Shown here: one piece after another, positions 1-7,902 of the stretch | Layout: each line of letters opens with the position of its first letter | Numbering within the stretch: position 1 is the first letter of the stretch | NCBI GenBank assembly: GCA_964563585.1 | Contig: CAZLXG010000058.1 | Location: forward strand, 1-14,451 | Origin: CAZLXG01 sp964563585 | Lineage (GTDB): Bacteria; Bacteroidota; Bacteroidia; Flavobacteriales; Flavobacteriaceae | DNA: 14,451 bases | Direction of reading: 5' to 3' | The notes under the pieces: generated by a model | Seen by the model: only the letters and a program-made list of their open reading frames with translations | Told to the model about the DNA's origin: nothing | Databases searched by the model: none | Program-made: the position numbers and the translations under genes

Positions 1-603
1 TTCTTTACTCACTAAAAAGTAAGCATCCATTTCATCAATTTTAAAAGTAGTTACCCCTAGTTCTTTTACTTGAAGAAATATTGAATTTAAAATATCTTTA
101 TTATTTAAAGCAACATCATCAGAAACCTGACCTTCAACAATACCCCATCTTTCAACAATAAAATTAAATACAGGATCTTTTATTTGAGTATTTGAACCTC
201 CTATAGTTAATGTTGAATTTAAAAGTTCTCCATCAATAATTCCGTTACTAGAGAACTTAATAGTACCATTAATAATTTCACCACCTTCATATTCAATTGT
301 TACACTATCTGGTAGAATAATTGTTTGACCTTGTAAATCTAAAATACAATTAATTACAATTGTTGAGTTAGGCTGTATATTATCTAATGTAAATTCACAT
401 GGCAACGTACTGTCTACCTCTTCTGTCTCTTCTTCTTCGGTTTCTTCTTCCGTTTCTTCTTCTTCGTTTGTGTCTTCTGTATCTTCTGTATCTTCATCAA
501 CAACTTCTACAGCTGGTTCTATAAATAATTCTTCGTTATTACATGATAAAAAAGTTATCATAAAAATAAAAACGAAATACATGGGTTTAATTAGTGTCTT
601 CAT
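1..603 (-). CDS. Surface lipoprotein, acidic linker plus probable right-handed beta-helix domain (C-terminus beyond window)
   Basis: Reading leftward from the ATG at 603-601, 201 codons stay open to the window edge, so the C-terminal part is missing. Residues 1-20 form a lipoprotein signal peptide: Lys at 2 and 6, then a hydrophobic stretch ending in a lipobox F-L-S-C, with Cys21 as the lipidated residue. The residues after the cysteine (N-N-E-E) are acidic, which in Bacteroidota favours export to the outer surface; that localisation is inference. Residues 33-64 are almost entirely Glu, Asp and Thr, a flexible acidic linker. From about residue 69 there are short Asn/Gly-turn strands (for example EYEGGEIINGTIKF at 104-117, then IIDGELLNSTL) typical of pectate-lyase-like right-handed beta-helix proteins. 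Such proteins often bind or cleave polysaccharides, but the substrate cannot be read here. It is transcribed away from the acyltransferase operon and may be functionally unrelated. Confidence 0.8.
   Translation of the reverse strand, partial: MKTLIKPMYFVFIFMITFLSCNNEELFIEPAVEVVDEDTEDTEDTNEEEETEEETEEEETEEVDSTLPCEFTLDNIQPNSTIVINCILDLQGQTIILPDSVTIEYEGGEIINGTIKFSSNGIIDGELLNSTLTIGGSNTQIKDPVFNFIVERWGIVEGQVSDDVALNNKDILNSIFLQVKELGVTTFKIDEMDAYFLVSKE
412..507 (-). repeat. Low-complexity GAA/ACA-rich coding repeat (acidic linker)
   Basis: This stretch inside the lipoprotein gene encodes the Glu/Asp/Thr linker (residues 33-64). It contains a 9-base unit tcttctgta repeated back to back at 473-481 and 482-490, and an 11-base unit gtttcttcttc at 440-450 and 452-462. 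The units are multiples of three or spaced in frame (12-base period), so slippage would change linker length without breaking the frame. Confidence 0.7.
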
Positions 604-664
604 AAAATCTAGAATTTGGGGGAATTAATAATTTGTATTCAATAATAAAAACAAATAATAAATA

Positions 665-731
665 ATCGTTAAAATGATTTGTTTTTTCGATAAAATGCAA
701 TATGCTTTTTTAAACATCGTTGAAATGGTTA
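665..731. repeat. Pair of imperfect 16-base direct repeats
   Basis: ATCGTTAAAATGATTT at 665-680 and ATCGTTGAAATGGTTA at 716-731 match at 12 of 16 positions, with starts 51 bases apart. This is close to five DNA helical turns, so they could be binding sites on the same face for one regulator. They lie upstream of the leftward lipoprotein gene. In such AT-rich sequence part of the match may be chance. Confidence 0.35.
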
Positions 732-1050
732 AAAAACCAGATTAAATGTATTTTATTGTGTTTGTGTTTCGAAATATTATATCCCCATATACGAATGAAT
801 TTTAATTTTAGATTTTATCAATTATTTTGAAACTCAAAAATAGAATGAAAAAACAAAAAAAATAACTGTTGTTAATAAGTATTGATAAGTTTAAGTTCCT
901 TATTTTCAACAATATAAACATGTAACTATATGGCATTAGTTATAAACTAGAAAAAATAGCATTAAGTATATTTAAATTATATTATTAAATGAAAACAACA
1001 ACTTTTTTTGCAATTCAACTTAATTATATAACCTTTATATTAATTTAAGT

Positions 1051-1058
1051 TAAGTTTG
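1051..1058 (+). promoter_or_regulatory. Candidate Bacteroidota -7 element for the acyltransferase operon
   Basis: TAAGTTTG is an exact match to the Bacteroidota -7 consensus TAnnTTTG and lies 43 bases before the first codon of the MBOAT gene. No TTG lies at the 17-23 base spacing expected for the -33 element, so the assignment rests on the -7 box and position only. Transcription would start near 1065. Confidence 0.4.
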
Positions 1059-1101
1059 CTATAACATTTAAAATAAACTATTCCTTAAGTCTAAATATTA
1101 A

Positions 1102-2550
1102 ATGCTTTTTAATTCATTTGAGTTTCTTCTTTTTTTTCCAATAATGATTATTGGATTTTATATAATTCCACATAAATATAGGTGGCTATGGCTTTTATTA
1201 GGTAGTTACTATTTTTATATGGCTCACGAATTTGAATTAGTTATTCTTTTATTCATATCAACTTGTGTTGATTATTATTGCGGGCTAAAAATCCCAAATT
1301 CAACTAAAAAGTTAAAAAAAATTTACTTACTATTAAGTATACTTGTTAATATTGGCATACTGTTTTCTTTTAAGTATTTATCTTTCTTCACATCATCAAT
1401 TCAGGGAATATTTGAGTTTTTTGGACTAAGTATCTCTAAAACTGAAAACTTTGGGTCTTATAACTTTAATCAAATTTTAATTCCTGTTGGTATAAGTTTT
1501 TACACATTTCAAACATTAAGTTATACTATTGATGTGTATAGAGGTAAAATTGAACCCGAAAAACATTTCGGCTTTTTTGCACTCTATGTATCGTTTTTTC
1601 CTCAATTAGTTGCTGGTCCTATTGAACGCGCTTCTAGGTTAATTCCCCAATTAAGAAAAAAGGTGACTATTGATATTTTAAATATAAAAAAGGGATTAGT
1701 AATGATGGCTTGGGGCTTTTTTTTAAAAGTTGTAGTCGCAGATAGATTTGGTATATATGTTGATGCTGCTTTTGCAGACCCAGAAGGTGCTCATGGGCTA
1801 CCTCTTTTTATAGGTTCGTTTTTATTTGCCTTTCAAATATATTATGATTTTTCTGCATATACCTCAATAGCAATTGGTGCTGCTAAAACAATAGGTGTTG
1901 ATTTAATGCAAAACTTTAACAAACCATACTTTGCAACATCAATTACAGATTTTTGGAAGCGTTGGCATATATCACTTATGGAATGGCTTAAAGATTACAT
2001 TTTCATCCCATTAGGGGGCTCAAAAGGCTCTAAAATTAAAGTAGTTACTAATGTTTTTATACTCTTCTTTGTAGTTGGTTTGTGGCATGGTGCTAATTGG
2101 ACGTTTATAATATGGGGCTTAATAAATGCATTGTTACTTGTAATAGAATTCAGTACGAACGGAATAAGAAAACAAATTTTCAAAACCCTAAGGCTTCCGG
2201 AATTTGTTATAAATTTTTTAGGATGGTGTTCTTTAGTTGTCTGTTTATCAATCCCTTTAATATTTTTCAGGTCTGCTTCAATTAATGATGCCATATTTTA
2301 TTTTAAAAACATGTTTAACATAACTAGCTTACATGTTAATATATTAAATAATTATTTTGAGTTTACTCTATGTTTTATTTTATTAATTATAGTGCAAACA
2401 ATTCATTATTTTAAAGGGAATGATAAAATATATGAGTTAGTAATCAATAAGTCTATTTACCACAGATGGTCTATTTATATTAGTTATATTTTAGTAATTA
2501 TATTATTTGCAATAAATAGACAAAACACATTTATATATTTTCAGTTTTAA
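1102..2550 (+). CDS. MBOAT family membrane-bound O-acyltransferase (AlgI/DltB type)
   Basis: A 482-residue polytopic membrane protein, the usual length for AlgI-type MBOAT proteins. It begins MLFNSFEFLLFFP, the characteristic family N-terminus, which fixes the start at 1102. Diagnostic signatures are FQIYYDFSAY (244-253), WKRWHISLMEWLKDY (285-299), FIPLGG (301-306) and GLWHGANWTFIIWG (326-339). His329 corresponds to the invariant catalytic histidine, and His289 is the second conserved one. Members move acyl groups (acetyl in alginate and cellulose tailoring, D-alanyl in DltB) across or at the cytoplasmic membrane onto an extracellular acceptor. The SGNH-like gene starts one base after its stop, the usual MBOAT/SGNH pairing. 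The adenylation and carrier genes farther down make a DltB-like role with an aminoacyl donor plausible, but acetyl transfer is equally possible from sequence alone. Confidence 0.95.
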   Translation: MLFNSFEFLLFFPIMIIGFYIIPHKYRWLWLLLGSYYFYMAHEFELVILLFISTCVDYYCGLKIPNSTKKLKKIYLLLSILVNIGILFSFKYLSFFTSSIQGIFEFFGLSISKTENFGSYNFNQILIPVGISFYTFQTLSYTIDVYRGKIEPEKHFGFFALYVSFFPQLVAGPIERASRLIPQLRKKVTIDILNIKKGLVMMAWGFFLKVVVADRFGIYVDAAFADPEGAHGLPLFIGSFLFAFQIYYDFSAYTSIAIGAAKTIGVDLMQNFNKPYFATSITDFWKRWHISLMEWLKDYIFIPLGGSKGSKIKVVTNVFILFFVVGLWHGANWTFIIWGLINALLLVIEFSTNGIRKQIFKTLRLPEFVINFLGWCSLVVCLSIPLIFFRSASINDAIFYFKNMFNITSLHVNILNNYFEFTLCFILLIIVQTIHYFKGNDKIYELVINKSIYHRWSIYISYILVIILFAINRQNTFIYFQF

Positions 2551-2551
2551 G

Positions 2552-3499
2552 ATGGTTTTAAAAAAATTTATATTAAAATTTTTATTATTTGTACTTGCCT
2601 TTATTGGAATTTATTTATTTTCTGTTAATAAACTTTCAAAAGGCTATGTAGATTCTTATTATAATAAATTCACCCAAGAAGCTGGAAGTTTAATTATTGG
2701 TATTTCAAGAGCAAATCAAGCAATTTCACCATCAATTATAGAAAAAGAAATGGTAAATATAAATATTGATAAACCCATTGTTAATTTTGCAGTTAACAGT
2801 TATCAGTCTCCTTATGGTGAAGTTTATTTTAATGCTATAAAAGCTAAACTTAAAAAAAAATCTAATCAGGGTCTTTTTATTCTTTCGGTTACACCCGGTA
2901 ATTTTACAGCACAATCATTAGAAAAAGAAGATATTTTAAAAATTGATAAAAAAACAATGATTGGGAAAATTAGTCATTATTCATCAAGACCAAATTATGA
3001 CTATATTATAAACAATTATTCAGAACCATTATATAATTTATTTTATCCATTAAATTGGAAACATCAAATATCTCATACGGATGGTTGGAATGAAGTTAAG
3101 CTTGAATATGGGCAACAAAAAATATCTGATAACGATATTTTAGCATGGAAAGCCCAAACTTTAAAAAAAAATGAAAAAAGAGCAAAATCTGATACAATTT
3201 CTATTTATAGAATTAATCATTTCATAAATTTAATAAAATACTTGAAAAATAAAGGAAATGTATTTATTGTTAGATTACCAAGTGATATAGATATGATTAA
3301 CCTTGAGAATGAAAAATGGAGCTCTTTCAATTTAGAAATGAGCAATATTGCCAAAACCAATAATGTTCCTTTTTTAAATTATACACAACAATTAAATGAA
3401 TACAAAACATATGATGGTTCTCATTTAGAATCTGAGAGTGCAAAAAAATTCACAAAAGTTCTGAGTGATGACATAAAGTCATTTTTATTAAAAAAATAA
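2552..3499 (+). CDS. Membrane-anchored SGNH-hydrolase-like protein, MBOAT partner (DltD/AlgJ-like role)
   Basis: A 315-residue protein with a single N-terminal membrane segment (about 7-25, preceded by basic residues) and the remainder probably outside the cytoplasmic membrane. SGNH-like blocks are visible: LIIGISRANQAISP at 47-60, with Ser52 as the probable nucleophile; an Asn-containing strand VNFAVNSYQSPYG at 77-89; and DGSHL at 288-292, with Asp288 and His291 completing a triad. The layout matches proteins such as DltD and AlgJ that accept or pass on the acyl group from an MBOAT protein. The one-base gap after the MBOAT stop suggests translational coupling. Overall similarity to named families is low, so the class is read from motif order and context; the acyl group and acceptor are unknown. 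Confidence 0.72.
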   Translation: MVLKKFILKFLLFVLAFIGIYLFSVNKLSKGYVDSYYNKFTQEAGSLIIGISRANQAISPSIIEKEMVNINIDKPIVNFAVNSYQSPYGEVYFNAIKAKLKKKSNQGLFILSVTPGNFTAQSLEKEDILKIDKKTMIGKISHYSSRPNYDYIINNYSEPLYNLFYPLNWKHQISHTDGWNEVKLEYGQQKISDNDILAWKAQTLKKNEKRAKSDTISIYRINHFINLIKYLKNKGNVFIVRLPSDIDMINLENEKWSSFNLEMSNIAKTNNVPFLNYTQQLNEYKTYDGSHLESESAKKFTKVLSDDIKSFLLKK

Positions 3500-3505
3500 T
3501 TAGAA

Positions 3506-4513
3506 ATGAAAAATAATCCTTATTTAAAAACCACTTTTAAAACTACTTGGTTAAATCATTTTAATAATGGTAAAGAGGATTTAGATTTCAGTTTTATTGA
3601 CACTTTAACTTTTATAAAGCATAATAAACGACCTGTATATTTCAATACGGGCACAACCAATACTAAAGGAATTACATATAAGCTATCAAACACTATTTTA
3701 AACGATATTTTAAATAATGTTTTTATAATTTATGATGTGCCCGATTTTAATAATAATAAAAATGGTAGTAATAATAAATTAGGTGTTTACAAAATCAAGC
3801 AATATCCTGGTTATATATGCGACTTAAAAAGCTATAACAGCTTAAAAGAATACATGGCTAAAGTGATAAGTAGAAAAAGTAGGTATAAATTTAATAGCTA
3901 TAAAAGAAAACTGGAAACAGCACATAATATACATTATAAAATGTATATAGATGATATAACTACAGAAACGTATAAAGTCATTTTTTTGCACTTTAATCGT
4001 CTTTTAAAAAAGCGTTTTTTTAATAAAAAGATAGTTAACAATAATTTAAATCCAGATGAATGGGATTTTTATAAAGATGTTACATTACCTATGATGCAAA
4101 ATAAGGAAGCAGGTTTATTTGTGGTTTATGATAATGAGAAGCCAATAGCTATATCTCTACTTAATTTTTCAAACAATAAAATGTTAGATGTAATTAGAGT
4201 TTTTGATATTGATTATTCTAAATTTAGATTAGGCAGTGTTAGTATCATGAAGCAAATAGAATGGTGTTTTGAAAATAATTTTGATGAATTAGATTTTTCT
4301 AAAGGTTATTTTGAATATAAAAAAAGATGGGCAAACAAACCATACTGGTTTAACTACCATATTTACTTTGATGAAAACTCATTTAAAGCAAAAAAAACAG
4401 CCAAGTTTTACAAGATTTTTTTTGCTTTTAAACTCTATCTTAGAGAAAAACATCTCACCAACTTTATACATCAAATAAGCTTTTTATTACACAAAAAGAA
4501 ATATGCCGAATAA
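3506..4513 (+). CDS. CelD/BioF2-type GNAT (FemAB-related) acyltransferase, array member 1, short form
   Basis: A 335-residue protein without signal peptide or membrane segment, so probably cytoplasmic. The C-terminal half has the signature of the CelD/BioF2-type GNAT family: KEAGLFVVYDNEKPIAISLLNF region (200-221), FDIDYSKFRLG (233-243), EWC (252-254) and DFSKGYFEYKKRW (263-275), where the Asp, Lys-Gly and Tyr-Lys positions are the best-conserved part of the family. YDVPDF (76-81) and a basic RYKFNSYKRKLETAH segment (126-140) are shared with the paralogues. It lacks the C-terminal add-on of members 3-7, ending in a basic tail. These proteins transfer acyl or aminoacyl groups to an amine; donor and acceptor here are unknown. 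The start lies 6 bases after the SGNH-like gene, so it belongs to the same operon. Confidence 0.8.
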   Translation: MKNNPYLKTTFKTTWLNHFNNGKEDLDFSFIDTLTFIKHNKRPVYFNTGTTNTKGITYKLSNTILNDILNNVFIIYDVPDFNNNKNGSNNKLGVYKIKQYPGYICDLKSYNSLKEYMAKVISRKSRYKFNSYKRKLETAHNIHYKMYIDDITTETYKVIFLHFNRLLKKRFFNKKIVNNNLNPDEWDFYKDVTLPMMQNKEAGLFVVYDNEKPIAISLLNFSNNKMLDVIRVFDIDYSKFRLGSVSIMKQIEWCFENNFDELDFSKGYFEYKKRWANKPYWFNYHIYFDENSFKAKKTAKFYKIFFAFKLYLREKHLTNFIHQISFLLHKKKYAE

Positions 4514-4557
4514 ATATTGAGTAAATTCAGCCATAACAAGATAACCTAGTTTAAGAG

Positions 4558-5511
4558 ATGCTTAGCAAACTTTTTTCTTTTCAAAATGAACGTTTAATTT
4601 TTAATCTTTTTTTAGAAAATAAAATAAGCTCATTTTATACATCAAATGTTTTAAACTACCTCACAAAAACAAGTTTTAAAACTAATAATACTCTTTCTAC
4701 TAATTATAATAAAGTATATGTGGTAAAAGATATTCCCGATTATTTAAACTTTACTTTACAAAAAACTAACCCACACACTTCATTTAAAAAAGTGAAACAA
4801 TATGAAGGATTTTTAATTAATCTAATCAATTATGAAAATGTTGAAGATTATATAAGTAAAAAATTAAATTCGCGAAATAGAAAAAACTTAAACTCAAAAA
4901 AAAATAAACTTTATAAAAACCACACTATTTCATCTCATATTTTTTTTGGAGAAATTAGCAAAAGTGATTACAACAGTACTTTTGAAACCTTTTACAAACT
5001 ATTAAAAAACAGATTTAACGAAAAAAGAACACACAATAGATATTTAAATAATTGGAAGGAATTACAAGAATCAACATTTCAAAAAATTTTAAATAAGCAA
5101 GCCTCACTACATATTATTTATGATGATTTAAAGCCCATAAGCATTACATTAAATTTTCATAACGGTGATGTAGTTTTTAGTCATATACAAACCTATAATA
5201 TAGATTATTCAAAATATAACATGGGAGATATTAGTATGTTAAATCATTTAGAATGGTTATTAAATAATAATATTCCCGTATTTGATTTATCTATGGGTAA
5301 AACCTATTATAAAGAAAAATGGTGCAACCATAAATACACCTTTATTTATCACATTTTTTATAACAAAAAATCTATATTATCAAAAATATGTGCACAAATC
5401 ATTTTACAAGAATTAACACTTGTTCAGTTTTTAAGAGATAAAAATATTATTGGGTCATTAATTAATTTCGATAAATTTCTTTATAGCTATAAAAGTAAAG
5501 TTGCAAAATAA
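4558..5511 (+). CDS. CelD/BioF2-type GNAT (FemAB-related) acyltransferase, array member 2, short form
   Basis: The smallest paralogue, 317 residues, soluble. Shared elements are KDIPDYL (57-63), QYEGFLINL (81-89), the basic SRNRKNLNSKKNKL stretch (105-118), QASLHIIYDD (181-190), YNIDYSKYNMG (213-223), EWL (232-234) and DLSMGKTYYKEKW (243-255). The usual Lys-Gly of the last motif is Met-Gly here, and the conserved Cys after Glu-Trp is Leu. Like member 1 it has no C-terminal add-on domain. It follows member 1 after 44 bases, the largest gap within the array; I see no terminator or promoter consensus in that gap, so read-through is expected. The family places it as an acyl- or aminoacyltransferase acting on an amino group, with unknown substrate. 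Confidence 0.8.
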   Translation: MLSKLFSFQNERLIFNLFLENKISSFYTSNVLNYLTKTSFKTNNTLSTNYNKVYVVKDIPDYLNFTLQKTNPHTSFKKVKQYEGFLINLINYENVEDYISKKLNSRNRKNLNSKKNKLYKNHTISSHIFFGEISKSDYNSTFETFYKLLKNRFNEKRTHNRYLNNWKELQESTFQKILNKQASLHIIYDDLKPISITLNFHNGDVVFSHIQTYNIDYSKYNMGDISMLNHLEWLLNNNIPVFDLSMGKTYYKEKWCNHKYTFIYHIFYNKKSILSKICAQIILQELTLVQFLRDKNIIGSLINFDKFLYSYKSKVAK

Positions 5512-5518
5512 TTATTGA

Positions 5519-6706
5519 ATGCTAAAAAAAATAAAACCCGTAAATTTAGATGTATTAAGCACTTTTCTTGAAAGAAATACACCTCTACCTATTTACCATA
5601 AATTAGTAAATACAATTACTGGTACGATTTATAAAAGCATAAAACAAGTTACGAACTATAATAGTAATTTATATTGCATTTACGACTTCCCAAATTATTT
5701 AAAAGGCCATATAAATAAAAAGGGGTGGAAAGCAAAAAACATAGATACTTACAAAGGCTCTTTAATTTTATTAAAAGAATATAACAATACTGAAGATTAT
5801 TTAAAGCATAAGTTTAGCAATGGCAGAAGGTCTAAATTTAGAACTTATAAAAAAAGGTTAGAAACTTGTTTTAATATTGAATACAAAACCTATTTTGGTG
5901 AAATAGCAAAAGATGAGTACGAATCACTTTTTGAAGCATTTCATGAAATGACTAGAAAACGATTTTTAGAAAAAAAATTACAGAATTACGATTTGTCTCG
6001 TTGGAATGTTTATCATGAAATTGCATACCCACTTATTAATAATAAAGAAGCTGTTTTGTTTGTTATTTTTAATAATAAAAAACCTATAAGTATTTGTTTA
6101 AACTTTGTGAGAAATAAAACTATTTATGGCTACTTAAGAACCTATGACATTGATTATTCTAAATTTTACATTGGGTTTACCGATTTTATAAATCAACTGC
6201 ATTGGTGCTATGATAACAAAATTGAGGTATTCGATTTGTTAAAAGGTAGTTATCCTTATAAAATGCAATTAATAGATATGCAATACAATTTTCAAATGCA
6301 TGTAGTGTATAATACTAATTCGTTATTAACAATTATATCTGCAAACATAATTATTGCAAAAACTAAAAGTTTTTATTTTTTAGTAAAGGTTTTAAAAAAA
6401 CTAAATGCTAATGTGTTGTATTATAAATTTATAAATTATAAATACCAAAATAAAGAGTTGAGTAAAATTGAAGATGAGCATCAAAATATTATTATTAATA
6501 ATGATGTTAAAACAACATTGCCTGAAGAATTCGAAGAAATAAACTTAAGTAATGAATCTTTTAGTTTTTTAAAAAGATTTATATATAATTTTTTATATGC
6601 AAATCAAGATTCAATAAATAATATTAAGCTATTCAAGTATAAAAATGAGGTAAAATCATTTCTTATAAAAGGAGAAAAAAATGCCCAAAAAATAACGTTT
6701 CAATAA
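5519..6706 (+). CDS. CelD/BioF2-type GNAT (FemAB-related) acyltransferase, array member 3, with C-terminal add-on
   Basis: 395 residues, soluble. The core runs from YDFPNYLKG (55-63) through RTYKKRLETCFNIEYK (108-123), KEAVLFVIF (176-184), YDIDYSKFYIG (209-219), HWC (228-230) and DLLKGSYPYKMQL (239-251). The Trp that normally ends the last motif is Leu251, a change shared only with member 4. A variable linker (about 300-335) leads to the add-on domain at 338-395, with FLKRFIYNFLYAN as its core. It is the closest relative of member 4: residues 158-219 match it at 46 of 62 positions by my count, and both end KITFQ, indicating a comparatively recent duplication. It starts 7 bases after member 2. 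The activity is inferred from fold only. Confidence 0.82.
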   Translation: MLKKIKPVNLDVLSTFLERNTPLPIYHKLVNTITGTIYKSIKQVTNYNSNLYCIYDFPNYLKGHINKKGWKAKNIDTYKGSLILLKEYNNTEDYLKHKFSNGRRSKFRTYKKRLETCFNIEYKTYFGEIAKDEYESLFEAFHEMTRKRFLEKKLQNYDLSRWNVYHEIAYPLINNKEAVLFVIFNNKKPISICLNFVRNKTIYGYLRTYDIDYSKFYIGFTDFINQLHWCYDNKIEVFDLLKGSYPYKMQLIDMQYNFQMHVVYNTNSLLTIISANIIIAKTKSFYFLVKVLKKLNANVLYYKFINYKYQNKELSKIEDEHQNIIINNDVKTTLPEEFEEINLSNESFSFLKRFIYNFLYANQDSINNIKLFKYKNEVKSFLIKGEKNAQKITFQ

Positions 6707-6727
6707 TAATATAGTAGAAATCGAAAA

Positions 6728-7900
6728 ATGCTAAAAAAAATAACACCAGAAAATTATAATGTTCTAAACTCTTTTCTTGAGAGAAAAAAGGCATTTCCTG
6801 TTTACAACAATATAGTAAATACTATTTCTGGTAAAACTATTTACAATAATAAAGAATCAAAAACTGAAAATAATAGTAACCTGTATTGCATTTACGATTT
6901 TCCTAATTATTTAAAAGGAAGCATTACTAGCAAATACTGGAAAGCAAAAACTATAAATACATATAAAGGCTCACTAATTCTTTTAAAAAATTATACTAAT
7001 ACCCAAAATTATTTAAAAAGTAAATTTAATACACCCAAAAGATTTAGAATTTACCAAGAAAAACTAGAAGCGTGTTTTAATATAGAATACAAAAGCTATT
7101 ATGGTAATATTTCAAAAAAAAATTATGATTATCTATTTGAGATATTTCATGAAATGTTAAAAAAACGGTTTTTAGAAAAGAAAATGAAAAATCATGATTT
7201 ATCGCGTTGGAATGTTTACCATGAAATCGCTTACCCGCAAATAAACAGCAAAGAAGCCGTTTTATTTGTTATATATAGTGATGGCATTCCTGTTAGTTTT
7301 TACTTAAATTTATTAAGCAACAAAACCATTTATGGCTATGTAAAAACTTATGATATTGATTATTCAAAATTTTCTATTGGCATTATAAATTTCATACAAC
7401 AACTACGTTGGTGCTTTGATAATGAAATTGAAGTTTACGATTTATTAAAAGGGAATTACCCATATAAAAACAAATTAATTGATACCGATTTTTATTATCA
7501 AAAACATGTAATTTATAATTCGAAATCGCTATTAGCCACTTTTTTAGCAAATGTAATAATAGTAAAAACTCAAACTTTTTATAGTATTGTAAATATTCTT
7601 AAAAAGTTAAATATAGATGTAGTATATCACAAAATTTTAGACTTTATTTATAAAGACAAAATTGAAAATGACTTGCAAAATATTATAATTTTAAATAATA
7701 TAGAAATTACTACAAAGGATAAATTATTAGAAGTTAATATAAATGATAAATCTTTAAGCTTCTTAAAAAGAATCGTTTATACTTTTCTATATCATAATAA
7801 AGAATCATTAAGTACAGTAAAGCTATTTAAGTTTAAAAACGAGTTAAATACTTATCTCATAAAAGGTAAAAAACAAACACAAAAAATAACGTTTCAATAA
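6728..7900 (+). CDS. CelD/BioF2-type GNAT (FemAB-related) acyltransferase, array member 4, with C-terminal add-on
   Basis: 390 residues, soluble, the near-duplicate of member 3. Both begin MLKKI and share long blocks such as LYCIYDFPNYLKG (52-64 here), DLSRWNVYHEIAYP (157-170) and NKTIYGY (198-204). The family signature is YDIDYSKFSIG (208-218), RWC (227-229) and DLLKGNYPYKNKL (238-250), again with Leu in place of the usual Trp. The two proteins differ most in the basic segment (94-120), the linker (305-330) and the residues right after the YK motif, which is where acceptor specificity could be expected to diverge. The add-on domain occupies 333-390. A 21-base spacer separates it from member 3. 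Confidence 0.82.
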   Translation: MLKKITPENYNVLNSFLERKKAFPVYNNIVNTISGKTIYNNKESKTENNSNLYCIYDFPNYLKGSITSKYWKAKTINTYKGSLILLKNYTNTQNYLKSKFNTPKRFRIYQEKLEACFNIEYKSYYGNISKKNYDYLFEIFHEMLKKRFLEKKMKNHDLSRWNVYHEIAYPQINSKEAVLFVIYSDGIPVSFYLNLLSNKTIYGYVKTYDIDYSKFSIGIINFIQQLRWCFDNEIEVYDLLKGNYPYKNKLIDTDFYYQKHVIYNSKSLLATFLANVIIVKTQTFYSIVNILKKLNIDVVYHKILDFIYKDKIENDLQNIIILNNIEITTKDKLLEVNINDKSLSFLKRIVYTFLYHNKESLSTVKLFKFKNELNTYLIKGKKQTQKITFQ

Positions 7901-7902
7901 TT

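Larger units (their letters stand above)
604..1101. other. Divergent AT-rich intergenic region, 498 bases
   Basis: This region separates the leftward lipoprotein gene from the rightward acyltransferase operon. I found no open frame with coding character, no RNA gene and no convincing terminator. It holds a pair of short direct repeats (665-680 and 716-731) and one exact TAnnTTTG match next to the rightward operon (1051-1058). No well-spaced promoter could be found for the leftward gene. The rest is A/T-dominated sequence without recognisable structure. Confidence 0.6.

Noticed and set aside
835..842. Leftward TAnnTTTG match (TATTTTTG) as promoter of the lipoprotein gene
   Set aside because: No TTG lies at 17-23 bases upstream and it would give a leader of about 230 bases; A/T-rich chance match is likely.
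1995..2294. Leftward open frame of 99 codons inside the MBOAT gene
   Set aside because: It lies opposite conserved MBOAT motifs and its translation has no recognisable features; it is a by-product of the real gene.
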